Source: Synechococcus sp. CB0101
Lineage (GTDB): Bacteria; Cyanobacteriota; Cyanobacteriia; PCC-6307; Cyanobiaceae
Assembly (NCBI RefSeq): GCF_000179235.2
Contig: NZ_CP039373.1
Coordinates: 2,266,554 to 2,330,553 of the forward strand
Reading direction: 5' to 3'
Length of the DNA: 64,000 nt
A program made the translations under genes and the position numbers. The first letter of the stretch is position 1; every line of letters starts with the position of its first letter. The notes under the pieces are model-generated. The model was not told where the DNA came from, searched no databases, and was given only the letters and a program-made list of their open reading frames with translations. Positions 52,885 through 61,515 of this stretch are shown one piece after another.

Positions 52885-53805
52885 ATGAAGAGCGAAGGCC
52901 TGAAGAGCATCGGCATGCGCCCCCGCGATGAGCGCGGCCCGATCCTGATGGCCATTGCCGTGGGCCTCGGTGGCGGCTTGCTGCTGGCAGCGCCGCTCAC
53001 CCAGTTGCTGGATGGCCCGCCTGCGGGCAGCAACCACGAGGTGGTGAATCCGTTCAGCCGCTGGGCCGGCATGGGCGAGAAGGAGGTGGTGATCCTCGGC
53101 ACCGATTTGGGCGGCGGCAACACCGATGTGATGTACACCCTGCGGGTGGACAACGGCGTCACCAAGCTCACCCAGGTGCCGCGCGACACCTTCATCGATT
53201 CAGCCCGCTTTGGCCCGCTCAAGGCCAATGCCCTCTATGCCTACGGCGGCCCCGAGGCCGTGAAGCAGGAGCTCTCCAAGCACCTCGGCCGGCCGGTGCA
53301 GCACCACATCCTGGTGAACCTTTCGGTGATCCGTCGCCTCGGCGATGCCCTCGGCGGCCTGGAGGTGGATGTGCCCAAGCGCATGTATTACACCGATCGA
53401 ACCCAAGGCCTCTACATCGATCTGCAACCCGGCCGCCAGGTGCTGCGCGGCCGCGATATCGAAGGCTTCCTGCGCTTCCGCCACGACGAGATGGGTGACA
53501 TCGGCCGCCTCGATCGCCAGAAGCTCTTGCTCAAAGCCCTGTTTGACCAAATCACCAAACCGGAAAACCTGGTGCGCATGCCCGCCCTGCTGGCCGCCGC
53601 CGGCAAGGACATGAAAACCGACCTGGGCCCGATGGAAATCGGCGGCCTCATGACCGCCATGGGCGGCACCCGGCTCGATGCCGAACGCCTGGGCGGACGC
53701 CCTTTCATGCGCGATGGCATCAGCTACTGGGAGGCGGAGTGGCCCAAGCCCAGCGCAGGCGACGCCGCCGCGGGCAATCCTGATCGCTACGGCTCGGTGT
53801 ACTGA
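52885..53805 (+). CDS. LytR-CpsA-Psr (LCP) family protein
   Basis: 306 residues. One N-terminal membrane helix (GPILMAIAVGLGGGLLLAAP) followed by the LCP domain: VVILGTDLGGGNTDVMYTLRV, LTQVPRDTFID (conserved Arg), LGGLEVDVPKRMYYTD and LRGRDIEGFLRFRHDEMGDIGRLDRQ with the Arg/Asp cluster. LCP enzymes transfer polymers from polyprenyl phosphate carriers to the cell wall or act as pyrophosphatases. ATG 52885 has been preferred to GTG 52879. The 3' end overlaps the convergent small gene by 19 bp. Confidence 0.9.
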   Translation: MKSEGLKSIGMRPRDERGPILMAIAVGLGGGLLLAAPLTQLLDGPPAGSNHEVVNPFSRWAGMGEKEVVILGTDLGGGNTDVMYTLRVDNGVTKLTQVPRDTFIDSARFGPLKANALYAYGGPEAVKQELSKHLGRPVQHHILVNLSVIRRLGDALGGLEVDVPKRMYYTDRTQGLYIDLQPGRQVLRGRDIEGFLRFRHDEMGDIGRLDRQKLLLKALFDQITKPENLVRMPALLAAAGKDMKTDLGPMEIGGLMTAMGGTRLDAERLGGRPFMRDGISYWEAEWPKPSAGDAAAGNPDRYGSVY

Positions 53806-54023
53806 TCTGGGGCCTTCCCCTCAGCCACCTGCTCGGCCCGGTAGGCCGCCGGCACTGCCACCAGAAATAGCCACCACCACAGCAGCACCCCAAGCGCCAG
53901 CGGCGCCGTGATCCACCAGATCCGCAGCCACCACCAGCTGCCGCCCACCACCACCACGCCGGTGAGCAGGATCGACCAGGGCTGACACCACCAGGGTTTC
54001 TGGCTCCAGAGACTCTCAGCCAT
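53787..54023 (-). CDS. Small Trp-rich membrane protein (DUF6737-like)
   Basis: 78 residues with two hydrophobic helices (SILLTGVVVVGGSWWWL and PLALGVLLWWWLFLVAV) and the start SLWSQKPWWCQPW, as in a small cyanobacterial family I believe is DUF6737. Function unknown. Overlaps the end of the MgtC-like gene upstream by 8 bp. Confidence 0.7.
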   Translation of the reverse strand: MAESLWSQKPWWCQPWSILLTGVVVVGGSWWWLRIWWITAPLALGVLLWWWLFLVAVPAAYRAEQVAEGKAPDQYTEP

Positions 54024-54462
54024 GGGCCTGACCGGAACGCGACAACACGAGAAGGGCCAGCAGCAACGCCACCAGCGCCATCAACGGACTGGCCGCAGCC
54101 ACCGTCACCCCCAGGGCGGCGGTGAACCAGATCGAGGCGGCACTGGTGAGACCGTGCACCTGCGGGGTGGGGTCGTCATGGCCGTTGCCACGGCGGTCCA
54201 CCAGGATTTCGCCCGCCCCCAAGAAGCCCACGCCAGTGGCCACCCCCTGAATCACCCGGCTGCGGGCCTCCAGATCAGGCCCCGCTGCCAGCACCATCAG
54301 ACAGGCACTCAAGCCCACCAACACATGCATGCGCAGGCGGCTGGGTTGGGGATGGCGAAAGTGCTGGGCGCGGTTGAACCCCACCGCCATGCCGCAGAGC
54401 ACGGCTAACCCCAGGCGCATCAGCACCTCAAGATCAGGCGAAATGGCAGGGATCCAGCTCAT
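54016..54462 (-). CDS. MgtC/SapB family membrane protein
   Basis: 148 residues with four membrane helices. The conserved blocks are RLGLAVLCGMAVGFNR, RLRMHVLVGLSACLMVLA, GVATGVGFLGAGEIL and VHGLTSAASIWFTAALG. The family affects magnesium homeostasis and, in some bacteria, ATP synthase. This is the short membrane-only version, without the C-terminal cytoplasmic domain of virulence MgtC. Divergent from the FUSC cluster (52 bp apart). Confidence 0.88.
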   Translation of the reverse strand: MSWIPAISPDLEVLMRLGLAVLCGMAVGFNRAQHFRHPQPSRLRMHVLVGLSACLMVLAAGPDLEARSRVIQGVATGVGFLGAGEILVDRRGNGHDDPTPQVHGLTSAASIWFTAALGVTVAAASPLMALVALLLALLVLSRSGQAHG

Positions 54463-54513
54463 CAACACTGCGCACCCCCTTGAAGGCGGCCATAAGCTCC
54501 AGCGGAGCGCTCC

Positions 54514-55497
54514 ATGCCGCAGCCAGTGTCGAACGAGTTGCTGCGCAACAGCCTCAAGATGGCCGTGGCGGTGTTCATCACAGCCACCATTGCGGTGTGG
54601 ACCGAACGGATTGAGTTTGTCTGGTATCCGGTCTTGGCGGCCATCATCGTTGTGGATGACAACGATGATCAAACAATCAGCGCCGCCTCCGCGCGCATCC
54701 TCGGCACGGTGGCCGGCGGCCTGATCACCTTCATCGTCCACACCATCCTCTCGGGCTGGGTCGGGGTGTTGGTGTCGCTGGTGTTGATGGTTCCGATCTT
54801 GGACTGGCTGGGCTGGAAGAGCGCCCTGGGCACCGCAAGCATGACCAGCATCATGTTTTTGATGATCCCCAGCCATGTGGCGCTCAATTGGAACTATGTG
54901 TTCAATCGAGCGCTCGACACCGTGGTGGGGTGCGTGGTGGCGATCCTCGTTGGATTGCTGTTCTGGCCGCGCAATAGTTACCGCGAGCTCGGCGCCGCGG
55001 ATGAACGCCTGCGCAGCAGCTTGCAGCGCCAATTGCGGCGCTACAGCGCCTGGCTGCGCCAACAGGCGGAGCGCCCCCAACCGCTCAACCCCGCCCCCCT
55101 CACCACTGATCTGCTGCGCATGGAGCAGTTGGTGAACCGCGAACGCAGCGGCCCCCGCCACAAGCTCCTGCGCAACAGCCAGTGGGAGCAGCGCCTGCGG
55201 CTGTGGCAGCTCACCCAATCCCACTGGGTGAGCTGGGAGCGTGTGATGCAAACCCTCCCCGAGCGCTCGCTCCAGCAGGCGGAGCTGATCCGCGGGGCCG
55301 TGTTGGGCCTGGGCGAACAGCTCGAAGCCCGGCCCCAGCCCACACCCCAGCGCAACGCCCGGGCCTGGCAACAACTGGCCGAGCGTGAGCAGCTGCCCCT
55401 GCTCCCTCTCCTCGCCCTGGCGGAGGAGCTACGCCCCCTGCATGCCTCACTCGGGGCCCTCAACCGCCTCGCCCCTGGGCAGCCGAGGCAGCCGTGA
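54514..55497 (+). CDS. FUSC-type transporter, N-terminal half protein (A1)
   Basis: 327 residues. Six membrane helices (residues ~12-155) with the FUSC/aromatic-acid-exporter pattern: helix pair, then WYPVLAAIIVVDDNDDQTISAASARILGTVAGG, and the last helix ending in LLFWPRNSYRELG, followed by a cytoplasmic helical domain. In most bacteria (AaeB, MdtO, YccS) two such halves are on one chain; here each half has its own gene. Coupled to the next gene by a GTGA overlap. Predicted to export organic anions or dyes. Confidence 0.8.
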   Translation: MPQPVSNELLRNSLKMAVAVFITATIAVWTERIEFVWYPVLAAIIVVDDNDDQTISAASARILGTVAGGLITFIVHTILSGWVGVLVSLVLMVPILDWLGWKSALGTASMTSIMFLMIPSHVALNWNYVFNRALDTVVGCVVAILVGLLFWPRNSYRELGAADERLRSSLQRQLRRYSAWLRQQAERPQPLNPAPLTTDLLRMEQLVNRERSGPRHKLLRNSQWEQRLRLWQLTQSHWVSWERVMQTLPERSLQQAELIRGAVLGLGEQLEARPQPTPQRNARAWQQLAEREQLPLLPLLALAEELRPLHASLGALNRLAPGQPRQP

Positions 55498-56552
55498 TCG
55501 ACCGCAACCACCTACGCACAGCCTTCACCGCGGGTCTGGGCAATGGCTTCGCCAGCATCACCGGCCTGCCCGACGCTCAGTACGTCGCTCTGGCGGTGCT
55601 GTCGGTATCGAGCGGCACCTATGGCACCTCCTTCGAACTGGGTCGCCAGCGCTTACTGGGCACCGTGCTCGGCTCGGTGTTGTTGCTGATCGGCTTTGAG
55701 TGCCTGCACACCTTGCCGATTGCGGTGGGTCTGGCGATCACCCTGGGCTGCCTGCGCCTGCTCGGCGGCCTGTTGAGCCTGAGGGTGGGTTACAAGGTGG
55801 GCGGCATGATCGTGGTGATGGGCTGGCTGGTGCATGAGGGCAACCTCGCCAGCTGGATTCCACTGCGCTTCTTCTGGACCGTCCTTGGCGTGGTGCTCAC
55901 GGTGCTGAGCCTGCGGCTGTTCTGGCCAGCGCGGGGGCTGACGCAGTGCTTCGGTCGCTACGGCGACTTGATGGAGCAGTTGCAGCACACCTTGATCGCC
56001 CTCGCTCAGCGCCTCGAGGCCCAGCCCGCGACCCGCGAACCCAACCCGTCCGCCCCTGCTGCAACCTTTCGTCAGTTGCGCCTCACGCTCCAAAGCGCCC
56101 GCAGCCAACGGCCGGCGCTCGTGCAGGAGCTCGGGAACCAACCCGAACGCCACCCCGCGGCGTTATTGGTAAGCAACCTCGATGCGACCGCCTCACGGCT
56201 GGTCAGCATGGTGGGCGGGATGGAGCGGGCGGTGCCAAGCCAACGCGACCCCCAGCTGGTAGCCCGGCTGCACCAGGCCGAAGCGGAGCTGCTGGAGCAC
56301 ATGGCGGCTCAGGTGGGGATCTGGAGCCAGCAGTTGCGCAGCGCCCGCGGTCTGCCCAGTCCGCCGCCACAGGAGCTCCAGCTGCCCCGCAGCTGGCTGG
56401 AGCTCGGCGCCGAACTGAACGATCCGGTGGTGAATTCCGCCTCCCTGGATCGCTTGGAGCGCATTGCCAGCCGGCTGGTGCTCTGCCGCCAAGCCGAGCA
56501 AGCCATTCGCGGCGGCGAAAGCAGCTGGCGGGCGATCATGGCGCGGAGGTGA
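55494..56552 (+). CDS. FUSC-type transporter, C-terminal half protein (B1)
   Basis: 352 residues from GTG. Six membrane helices with ALAVLSVSSGTYGTSFELGRQRLLGTVLG in the conserved position, GGMIVVMGWLVHEGNLASWIPLRFFWT and VLSLRLFWPARG at the end, then ~200 residues of Gln/Glu/Leu-rich cytoplasmic helices. It complements A1: the second half of a FUSC transporter. Clearly paralogous to B2 (60277-61320) with the LAVLSVS-x-G-x-YG and ELGRQRL blocks shared. Confidence 0.8.
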   Translation: MIDRNHLRTAFTAGLGNGFASITGLPDAQYVALAVLSVSSGTYGTSFELGRQRLLGTVLGSVLLLIGFECLHTLPIAVGLAITLGCLRLLGGLLSLRVGYKVGGMIVVMGWLVHEGNLASWIPLRFFWTVLGVVLTVLSLRLFWPARGLTQCFGRYGDLMEQLQHTLIALAQRLEAQPATREPNPSAPAATFRQLRLTLQSARSQRPALVQELGNQPERHPAALLVSNLDATASRLVSMVGGMERAVPSQRDPQLVARLHQAEAELLEHMAAQVGIWSQQLRSARGLPSPPPQELQLPRSWLELGAELNDPVVNSASLDRLERIASRLVLCRQAEQAIRGGESSWRAIMARR

Positions 56553-56559
56553 TCCGGCC

Positions 56560-57396
56560 ATGACCGTTGTTCGAGCCTTACTGCAGCAGCGCCACAACTA
56601 CTACCGCTGGTTGCTGATCGTTGAGGTGATCGCCTTGATCAGCCTGCGGCCGCTGCAACAGACACCGCAGCTGGTGAGCTTGGTGTATTTGATCATCGGC
56701 GGTGTGCAGGTGGTGATGGATTCGCCCCTCCTGCCCCAGAACAGGCTCAGCTCCCAGCTGCGCATGGCGGTGATTCGCCAGAAAGACCACCATCACCTGC
56801 AACGGGTGATCGAACGGCGCCGGTGGTTGCAATACGGCTGGTTCTGCGCGGCCGGGGTGGAACTGATCTGGCAGCTTTCTCTGTTGCTCGTGCCACCCCT
56901 GGCGGTGCAATTGAGCGTGCTGCACATGCTCATTTGGCTGTGCCTCTTGCTCTACGAGCTCTGGGCGCTGATGAGTGCCCTGGCGGAAGAGCCCGTGTTC
57001 AGCGGCGATCTGTTGATGGGTGCAGCGGCGGGCTATTTGCTGATCGGGTTTACGGGCGGGATCGTGCTCAATTCACTCTTGGTGCTCGATCCAGCGGCGT
57101 TCTCCGTATCGGGGTCCCCCCATGGGGAGCTGCCCAACGCGATTGCCTATGCGCCCCACATGCTGGGCGCCGCTTTCGGGAGCCTCACCACCCTGGGCAG
57201 CGCAGTGCTCAATGGTGAAAGTCTCACCAGCGTGAGCGCCAGTGTGGGCATCACGATCGTGGGTCAGCTCTATGTGGCCATCCTGATTGCGGGGGTGCTG
57301 GGGAAGCCACGCCAAATCGCCACTGTGCGAAAGGCGTCACATCAAGCCCGTCGTGGATCGGCTCCTTCCCCCAGACTGCGTCGCAAGAGCCGCTGA
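56560..57396 (+). CDS. Pore-like membrane protein with altered selectivity filter
   Basis: 278 residues with about five or six membrane segments, from LLIVEVIALISL to QLYVAILIAGVLG. The C-terminal layout (helix, short pore helix, loop, last helix) matches two-helix potassium channels, and the last helix ITIVGQLYVAILIAGVLG is very channel-like. The filter position, normally TTLGYGD, reads TTLGSAV, so it should not conduct potassium selectively. It could be a regulatory or scaffold subunit of the surrounding export system, or a channel for another ion. A pore origin is an inference. Confidence 0.55.
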   Translation: MTVVRALLQQRHNYYRWLLIVEVIALISLRPLQQTPQLVSLVYLIIGGVQVVMDSPLLPQNRLSSQLRMAVIRQKDHHHLQRVIERRRWLQYGWFCAAGVELIWQLSLLLVPPLAVQLSVLHMLIWLCLLLYELWALMSALAEEPVFSGDLLMGAAAGYLLIGFTGGIVLNSLLVLDPAAFSVSGSPHGELPNAIAYAPHMLGAAFGSLTTLGSAVLNGESLTSVSASVGITIVGQLYVAILIAGVLGKPRQIATVRKASHQARRGSAPSPRLRRKSR

Positions 57397-57418
57397 TCGG
57401 CACCACCTCGGCAGCACC

Positions 57419-59239
57419 GTGGCCCTGCGAAAGCGCGCTCTCACCCTCAGTTTGCTCTGCTGCGGCCCGGCCCTGGCGGCCCCGCAGCCAACCCTCCCGG
57501 TTTCCACGGCCGTGCCGGCTCCGATGATCGGAGGCTCCACCGAACTGCTCGAGCGCAGTTGGCAGACGCTCGATTCCGAGCTGCGCGCCCTCGATCAACT
57601 GCTGCCGGCGGAGCCTGAGCCCCCCGTGCGCGATGTGCTCAGCACCCCTGAGCTCCCGCCCAATCTCTTGCGGGCCAACGAACCGGCCCAGGGCCCCATC
57701 CAACCGGAGCAATCCACCCCAGCCCCGCCCCTGGATCTGCCAACCCCCAAGCAGCTGGAGGCCTCTGGGATCGCCAGCTTGAGCCTTGAGCAGGCCCTGG
57801 CCATCGCTTTTGCCAGTAGCGCCAGCCTGCAGGCCCAACGCGAGCAGGTGGCGGCAGCCCTGGCCAGCTTCCAGGCTGCGATGGGCACCTACTGGCCCAC
57901 GATCAGCGCCTTTGCCGCCGGCGGCTACGACCGCAGCCGCAGCACCGAAACCTCGCTGCAAGCCAACGACAACTTTGGCTTTGGCCCACAGTTTGACGGC
58001 AACGGTCTGCTGAAGCCGACCAACCCCCTATCCAAAAAACCTCAGCTGGGCACCCCTACCGGTGGAGCCTTTGGGGTACCCGAGGGCGGCTGGGTGAAGG
58101 CCACCTCCGGCAGCAGCGCCTTTGAAGGCGGGCTGCAGCTCAACTACGCGCTGCTCGATTTCGCGCGCACCCCCAAGGTGCAAGCAGCCCGCGCCAGCCT
58201 CGAGCAACAGCGCAACACCTACGCCAATCAACTGCGCTCCTTGCAGCTGCAGGTGAGCGAGGCCTACTACCAGCTGCAGCAGCAGGAGCAGCTGGTGCGC
58301 GTCTACGACGCGAACGTACGCAACGATCTGGTGATCCTGCAGGACAGCCTCGACCTCAAACAGGCCGGCCTGGTGCCTCGCCTCGATGTATTGCGGCGCC
58401 GGGCGATCCAAGCCTCCGATGAAGAAACGCTGATTCAGGCCATGGCCGATCGCGCCGTGGCGCGCCGGCGGCTGGCGGTGCTGCTCAACCTGCCGCCCCA
58501 GGTCACCCCCAGCGCCAGCGATCCGATCGTGGTGCAGCCCCGTTGGCCCCTGGATCTCGAGGCGAGCCTGTTGGCGGCCTACCGCGGCAACCCCGAGCTC
58601 GAGGCGATCCTGGCCACCCGCCAAGCCCTGGCGCAGCAGAAGCAGGCCACCGCAGCGGGCTTACTGCCCAAGCTGTCGCTGTTTGCCAACGCCGGCGGCA
58701 GCAGCAACCTCTCCAGCCTCGGCAACTTTGAACTGGGCGGCGGCGGCTGTTGCGGCTCCACCGCCCTGCCCCTCACCTCCACCAATGCCTGGGATTGGTC
58801 GGTGGGCCTCACCATGACCTGGCTGCTCTTCGACGCCGGCACCACCGCCGGTCAGGCCCGCGCCTTCGCCAAGCGGGAAGCCGCCGCGGCCCAGCAATAC
58901 GCCGCCACCCGCAACGACATCCGCCTGCGGCTGGAGCAAGCCTTCTTCAACCACGAAGCCAGCCTCGCCAAGCTCAGCTCGGCTCGCCGCGGTGTGGCCG
59001 CTGCCGTGGAAGCCTTTCGCGATGTGCGCCTGCGCTATCTCACCGGCCTCTCCAGCGAGTTGGATGTGTCGATCACCCAAGACCGCCTGATCAACAGCCT
59101 GGTGCAACGGCTCAACGCCACGGTGGGCGTGAATGTCACCTACGCGCAGCTGCTGCGGGAGCTGTTGCCGATGCCGCGCGATCCCAACCAACCGATCCAG
59201 CCACAGCTGCAGCTCCAGGTGTCGAGCAGCAGCCCCTGA
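57419..59239 (+). CDS. TolC-family outer-membrane export channel
   Basis: 606 residues from GTG. Signal peptide (LTLSLLCCGPALA), a Pro-rich periplasmic linker of ~120 residues, then the two TolC repeats of coiled coil and barrel strands: SLEQALAIAFASSASLQAQREQV and GNPELEAILATRQALAQQ at the repeat starts, and the helical blocks LRSLQLQVSEAYYQLQQQEQLV (pattern) and ATRNDIRLRLEQAFFNHEASLAKL. It would form the outer-membrane tunnel for the adjacent FUSC and HlyD proteins. A CC pair sits in an external loop (GGGGCCGST). Confidence 0.9.
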   Translation: MALRKRALTLSLLCCGPALAAPQPTLPVSTAVPAPMIGGSTELLERSWQTLDSELRALDQLLPAEPEPPVRDVLSTPELPPNLLRANEPAQGPIQPEQSTPAPPLDLPTPKQLEASGIASLSLEQALAIAFASSASLQAQREQVAAALASFQAAMGTYWPTISAFAAGGYDRSRSTETSLQANDNFGFGPQFDGNGLLKPTNPLSKKPQLGTPTGGAFGVPEGGWVKATSGSSAFEGGLQLNYALLDFARTPKVQAARASLEQQRNTYANQLRSLQLQVSEAYYQLQQQEQLVRVYDANVRNDLVILQDSLDLKQAGLVPRLDVLRRRAIQASDEETLIQAMADRAVARRRLAVLLNLPPQVTPSASDPIVVQPRWPLDLEASLLAAYRGNPELEAILATRQALAQQKQATAAGLLPKLSLFANAGGSSNLSSLGNFELGGGGCCGSTALPLTSTNAWDWSVGLTMTWLLFDAGTTAGQARAFAKREAAAAQQYAATRNDIRLRLEQAFFNHEASLAKLSSARRGVAAAVEAFRDVRLRYLTGLSSELDVSITQDRLINSLVQRLNATVGVNVTYAQLLRELLPMPRDPNQPIQPQLQLQVSSSSP

Positions 59240-59253
59240 GGACGGCCAGCGCC

Positions 59254-60273
59254 ATGGCCACCACCCTGCCGAGCCTCAGCCCCCTTTGGCGCAACAGCCT
59301 GCGCACCTGGCTGGCGGCCACGCTCACCATCGGGATCATGCTCTGGTCGGGCCGGCGCGACGTGATGATGCTCGGCCTGTTGATGGCGGTGCTGTTCATC
59401 AACGACAACGAGCTCACCCCGGTGCGCAGCCTTGGCCAATTGGTGGGAGGCGCCCTGGTGGGGATCCTCACCGCCGTGGTGCTGCATCACTTCTCCCAGG
59501 GCTGGCTGGTGACCGCCATCGGCTTGCTCATCACGGGCTGCCTGGTGCGCGGCCTTGGCCTCACCAAAGGCGCCGGCATGGGCTACATGGCCTGCTGGGC
59601 GCTGGAGATTGTGGGCTACGGCAAACACCTCAACTGGGCGCTGATCTTCAACCTGGCGTTCACCGTGGTGACGGGCATCGCCATGGCACAACTGGCCACC
59701 TGGGTGTTTTGGCCGCGCCGGCCGCTCCAACAACTACCAGCCCTTGAAGCCGGGCTGTGCGACCAGCTGCGACAACAGATTCAACGCATGCGCCAGTGGC
59801 TCGACACCGGTGGCGAGGCACCAGCACCGCTGCAATCCAAGGCGTTGCTGCCCCAGATCCTCCAGCTGCAAGAACTGCGCGATCAACGGGCCGGCGTCCG
59901 CACCCCTGCGGCAGTGCGGCGACTGAGCTCACGCTGGGCGCAAACCGGCAGCATCTGGCGCCAACTGCTGCGCCAATGGCTGTTGCTGGAGCCCCTGTTG
60001 CTGCAGCTACCACCCTGCCCTTCCGGCGCGCCACTCCTGCAAGCCGAGCTGCGGGCCCTGGAAGCAGCCCTAGGCAGCAGCTCAGCGATTCCGCCGATGC
60101 CTGCTGCGATCGATCCCGCCAGCACCCAGAACAACTGGTTGCAGGAGGCAGCTCAGCTTCAGGCCTCCCCGCCCTTGCTTCTGGCCATCGGCCAACAGAT
60201 CACCCAACTGCACCAACTGCTCCACAGCCGCGGCCTGGTGCGACAGGCGATCGGGCGCCAGGAGGCCAGCTGA
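59254..60273 (+). CDS. FUSC-type transporter, N-terminal half protein (A2)
   Basis: 339 residues. Membrane part like A1 (WLAATLTIGIMLWSGRRDVMMLGLLMAVLF, NELTPVRSLGQLVGGALVGIL, last helix ending TWVFWPRRPLQQL), then a cytoplasmic helical domain rich in Gln and Leu. It starts 14 bp after the TolC gene and is 3 bp from B2. Second paralogous pair in the same operon; it could form its own transporter or a hetero-oligomer with A1/B1. Confidence 0.78.
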   Translation: MATTLPSLSPLWRNSLRTWLAATLTIGIMLWSGRRDVMMLGLLMAVLFINDNELTPVRSLGQLVGGALVGILTAVVLHHFSQGWLVTAIGLLITGCLVRGLGLTKGAGMGYMACWALEIVGYGKHLNWALIFNLAFTVVTGIAMAQLATWVFWPRRPLQQLPALEAGLCDQLRQQIQRMRQWLDTGGEAPAPLQSKALLPQILQLQELRDQRAGVRTPAAVRRLSSRWAQTGSIWRQLLRQWLLLEPLLLQLPPCPSGAPLLQAELRALEAALGSSSAIPPMPAAIDPASTQNNWLQEAAQLQASPPLLLAIGQQITQLHQLLHSRGLVRQAIGRQEAS

Positions 60274-60276
60274 GTC

Positions 60277-61320
60277 ATGCTGCGGCCCGCCCTGCGCGAC
60301 AACCTGCGCCTGGCCCTCACGGTGGCCCTGGTGAATGGCTTCGCCACCCTCACCGGCCTTGCCTTTGCGATGTACGCCTCGCTGGCGGTGCTGAGCGTGA
60401 GCGTGGGCAACTACGGCAACACGCTGGAGCTGGGGCGCCAACGGCTGATCGGCACCACCATTGGCGCCATCGTGGTGTTCTTCGGCTACCGGGCCTGGGG
60501 CCATCTGCCGGTGCTGATCGCCCTGCCTCTGGCGATGCTGCTCGCCCGCCTGATCGCCGGCAGCCTGCGGCTCACGGTGGGCTACTCGGTGTGTTGCTTT
60601 GTCGTGATCATGGGCTGGCTGTTGCATGAACAACAGCTCGACAGCTGGATCCCCCTGCGTCTGTTCTGGACGGCGTTCGGGATCGTCATGGCGCTGCTCA
60701 GCCTGCGCCTGTTCTGGCCAGCGCGGGCCCGCCTGCAACAACGCCAGGGCTTGCTGCAGTTGCTGGTGGATCTGGGCCACACCCTCAGCGACTACCTGCA
60801 GTCGCCGCCCGATGCGAAACGCCGCAACGCCCTCACCCAACGGCTACGGGCGATGCGCAACAGCCTGATCAGCCTGCGCGAGCAACGGGTGAACGCCCTG
60901 CGGGAGCTCGGCCCCCTGGCCAGCCGACATCCTGTCGCCCAGCTCTGGGATCTGATGGATCACGCCTGCGAGATGTTGATCCTCGATCTCGATGAATTGC
61001 GTCGTCTACCCGATCCGCAATGGCAGGCCTGGGGACTGCACCGCCAACACGAGGCTGCGCTGCAGTTCACCGCAGCAGTGGCGAATCGCCTGCTCAACTG
61101 GCAAGGCAACTTGAGCCGCTCCTTGGAGCTGCAGCCGCCGCCGCCAACGCCGCGGCCTGTGCTGCCGATCGAAGACCTCAGCGACGAGCAAGCCAAAGCC
61201 GCCTTTCAACGCCTCACCCCCAGCGAGCTGCAACAGGTGGCCGGCCGGCTGATGGTGCTCAACCGCATTGATCACACCCTGGAGATCACGGAGCGACGCT
61301 GGCGGACCCTGGTGATCTGA
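60277..61320 (+). CDS. FUSC-type transporter, C-terminal half protein (B2)
   Basis: 347 residues, paralog of B1: YASLAVLSVSVGNYGNTLELGRQRLIGTTIG, CFVVIMGWLLHEQQLDSWIPLRLFWTAFGIVMALLSLRLFWPARARL (patterns), followed by cytoplasmic helices with a short Pro-rich insert (PPPPTPRP). The order A1-B1-pore-TolC-A2-B2 is the core of the cluster. Ends 3 bp from the convergent small membrane gene. Confidence 0.8.
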   Translation: MLRPALRDNLRLALTVALVNGFATLTGLAFAMYASLAVLSVSVGNYGNTLELGRQRLIGTTIGAIVVFFGYRAWGHLPVLIALPLAMLLARLIAGSLRLTVGYSVCCFVVIMGWLLHEQQLDSWIPLRLFWTAFGIVMALLSLRLFWPARARLQQRQGLLQLLVDLGHTLSDYLQSPPDAKRRNALTQRLRAMRNSLISLREQRVNALRELGPLASRHPVAQLWDLMDHACEMLILDLDELRRLPDPQWQAWGLHRQHEAALQFTAAVANRLLNWQGNLSRSLELQPPPPTPRPVLPIEDLSDEQAKAAFQRLTPSELQQVAGRLMVLNRIDHTLEITERRWRTLVI

Positions 61321-61323
61321 GCC

Positions 61324-61515
61324 TCAGGCGCCTGGCCGCGACGACCACCAGCGCTCGATCCGGTACAGCAACACCACCACCAACACCACCAACCAGAACC
61401 AAAGCTCCGGGGGGTTGGCGTTGAACAGGATCAGCAGCAACACCACCTCGCTCACCAGCCAGGGCAGCTCCTGACGCAGCAGCGCGTTGCGAATGGGCGG
61501 GATTCGAGGCGTCAT
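61324..61515 (-). CDS. Small membrane protein coupled to the HlyD-type adaptor
   Basis: 63 residues with one or two hydrophobic stretches (ELPWLVSEVVLLLILFNANPPELWFWLVVLVVVLLYRIERWW pattern), and a basic tail. It overlaps the adaptor gene by ATGA. Small proteins of this size in AaeAB-type systems (AaeX, DUF1656) are also membrane proteins next to the adaptor, so it may be the functional counterpart; the sequence is too short to prove it. Confidence 0.65.
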   Translation of the reverse strand: MTPRIPPIRNALLRQELPWLVSEVVLLLILFNANPPELWFWLVVLVVVLLYRIERWWSSRPGA

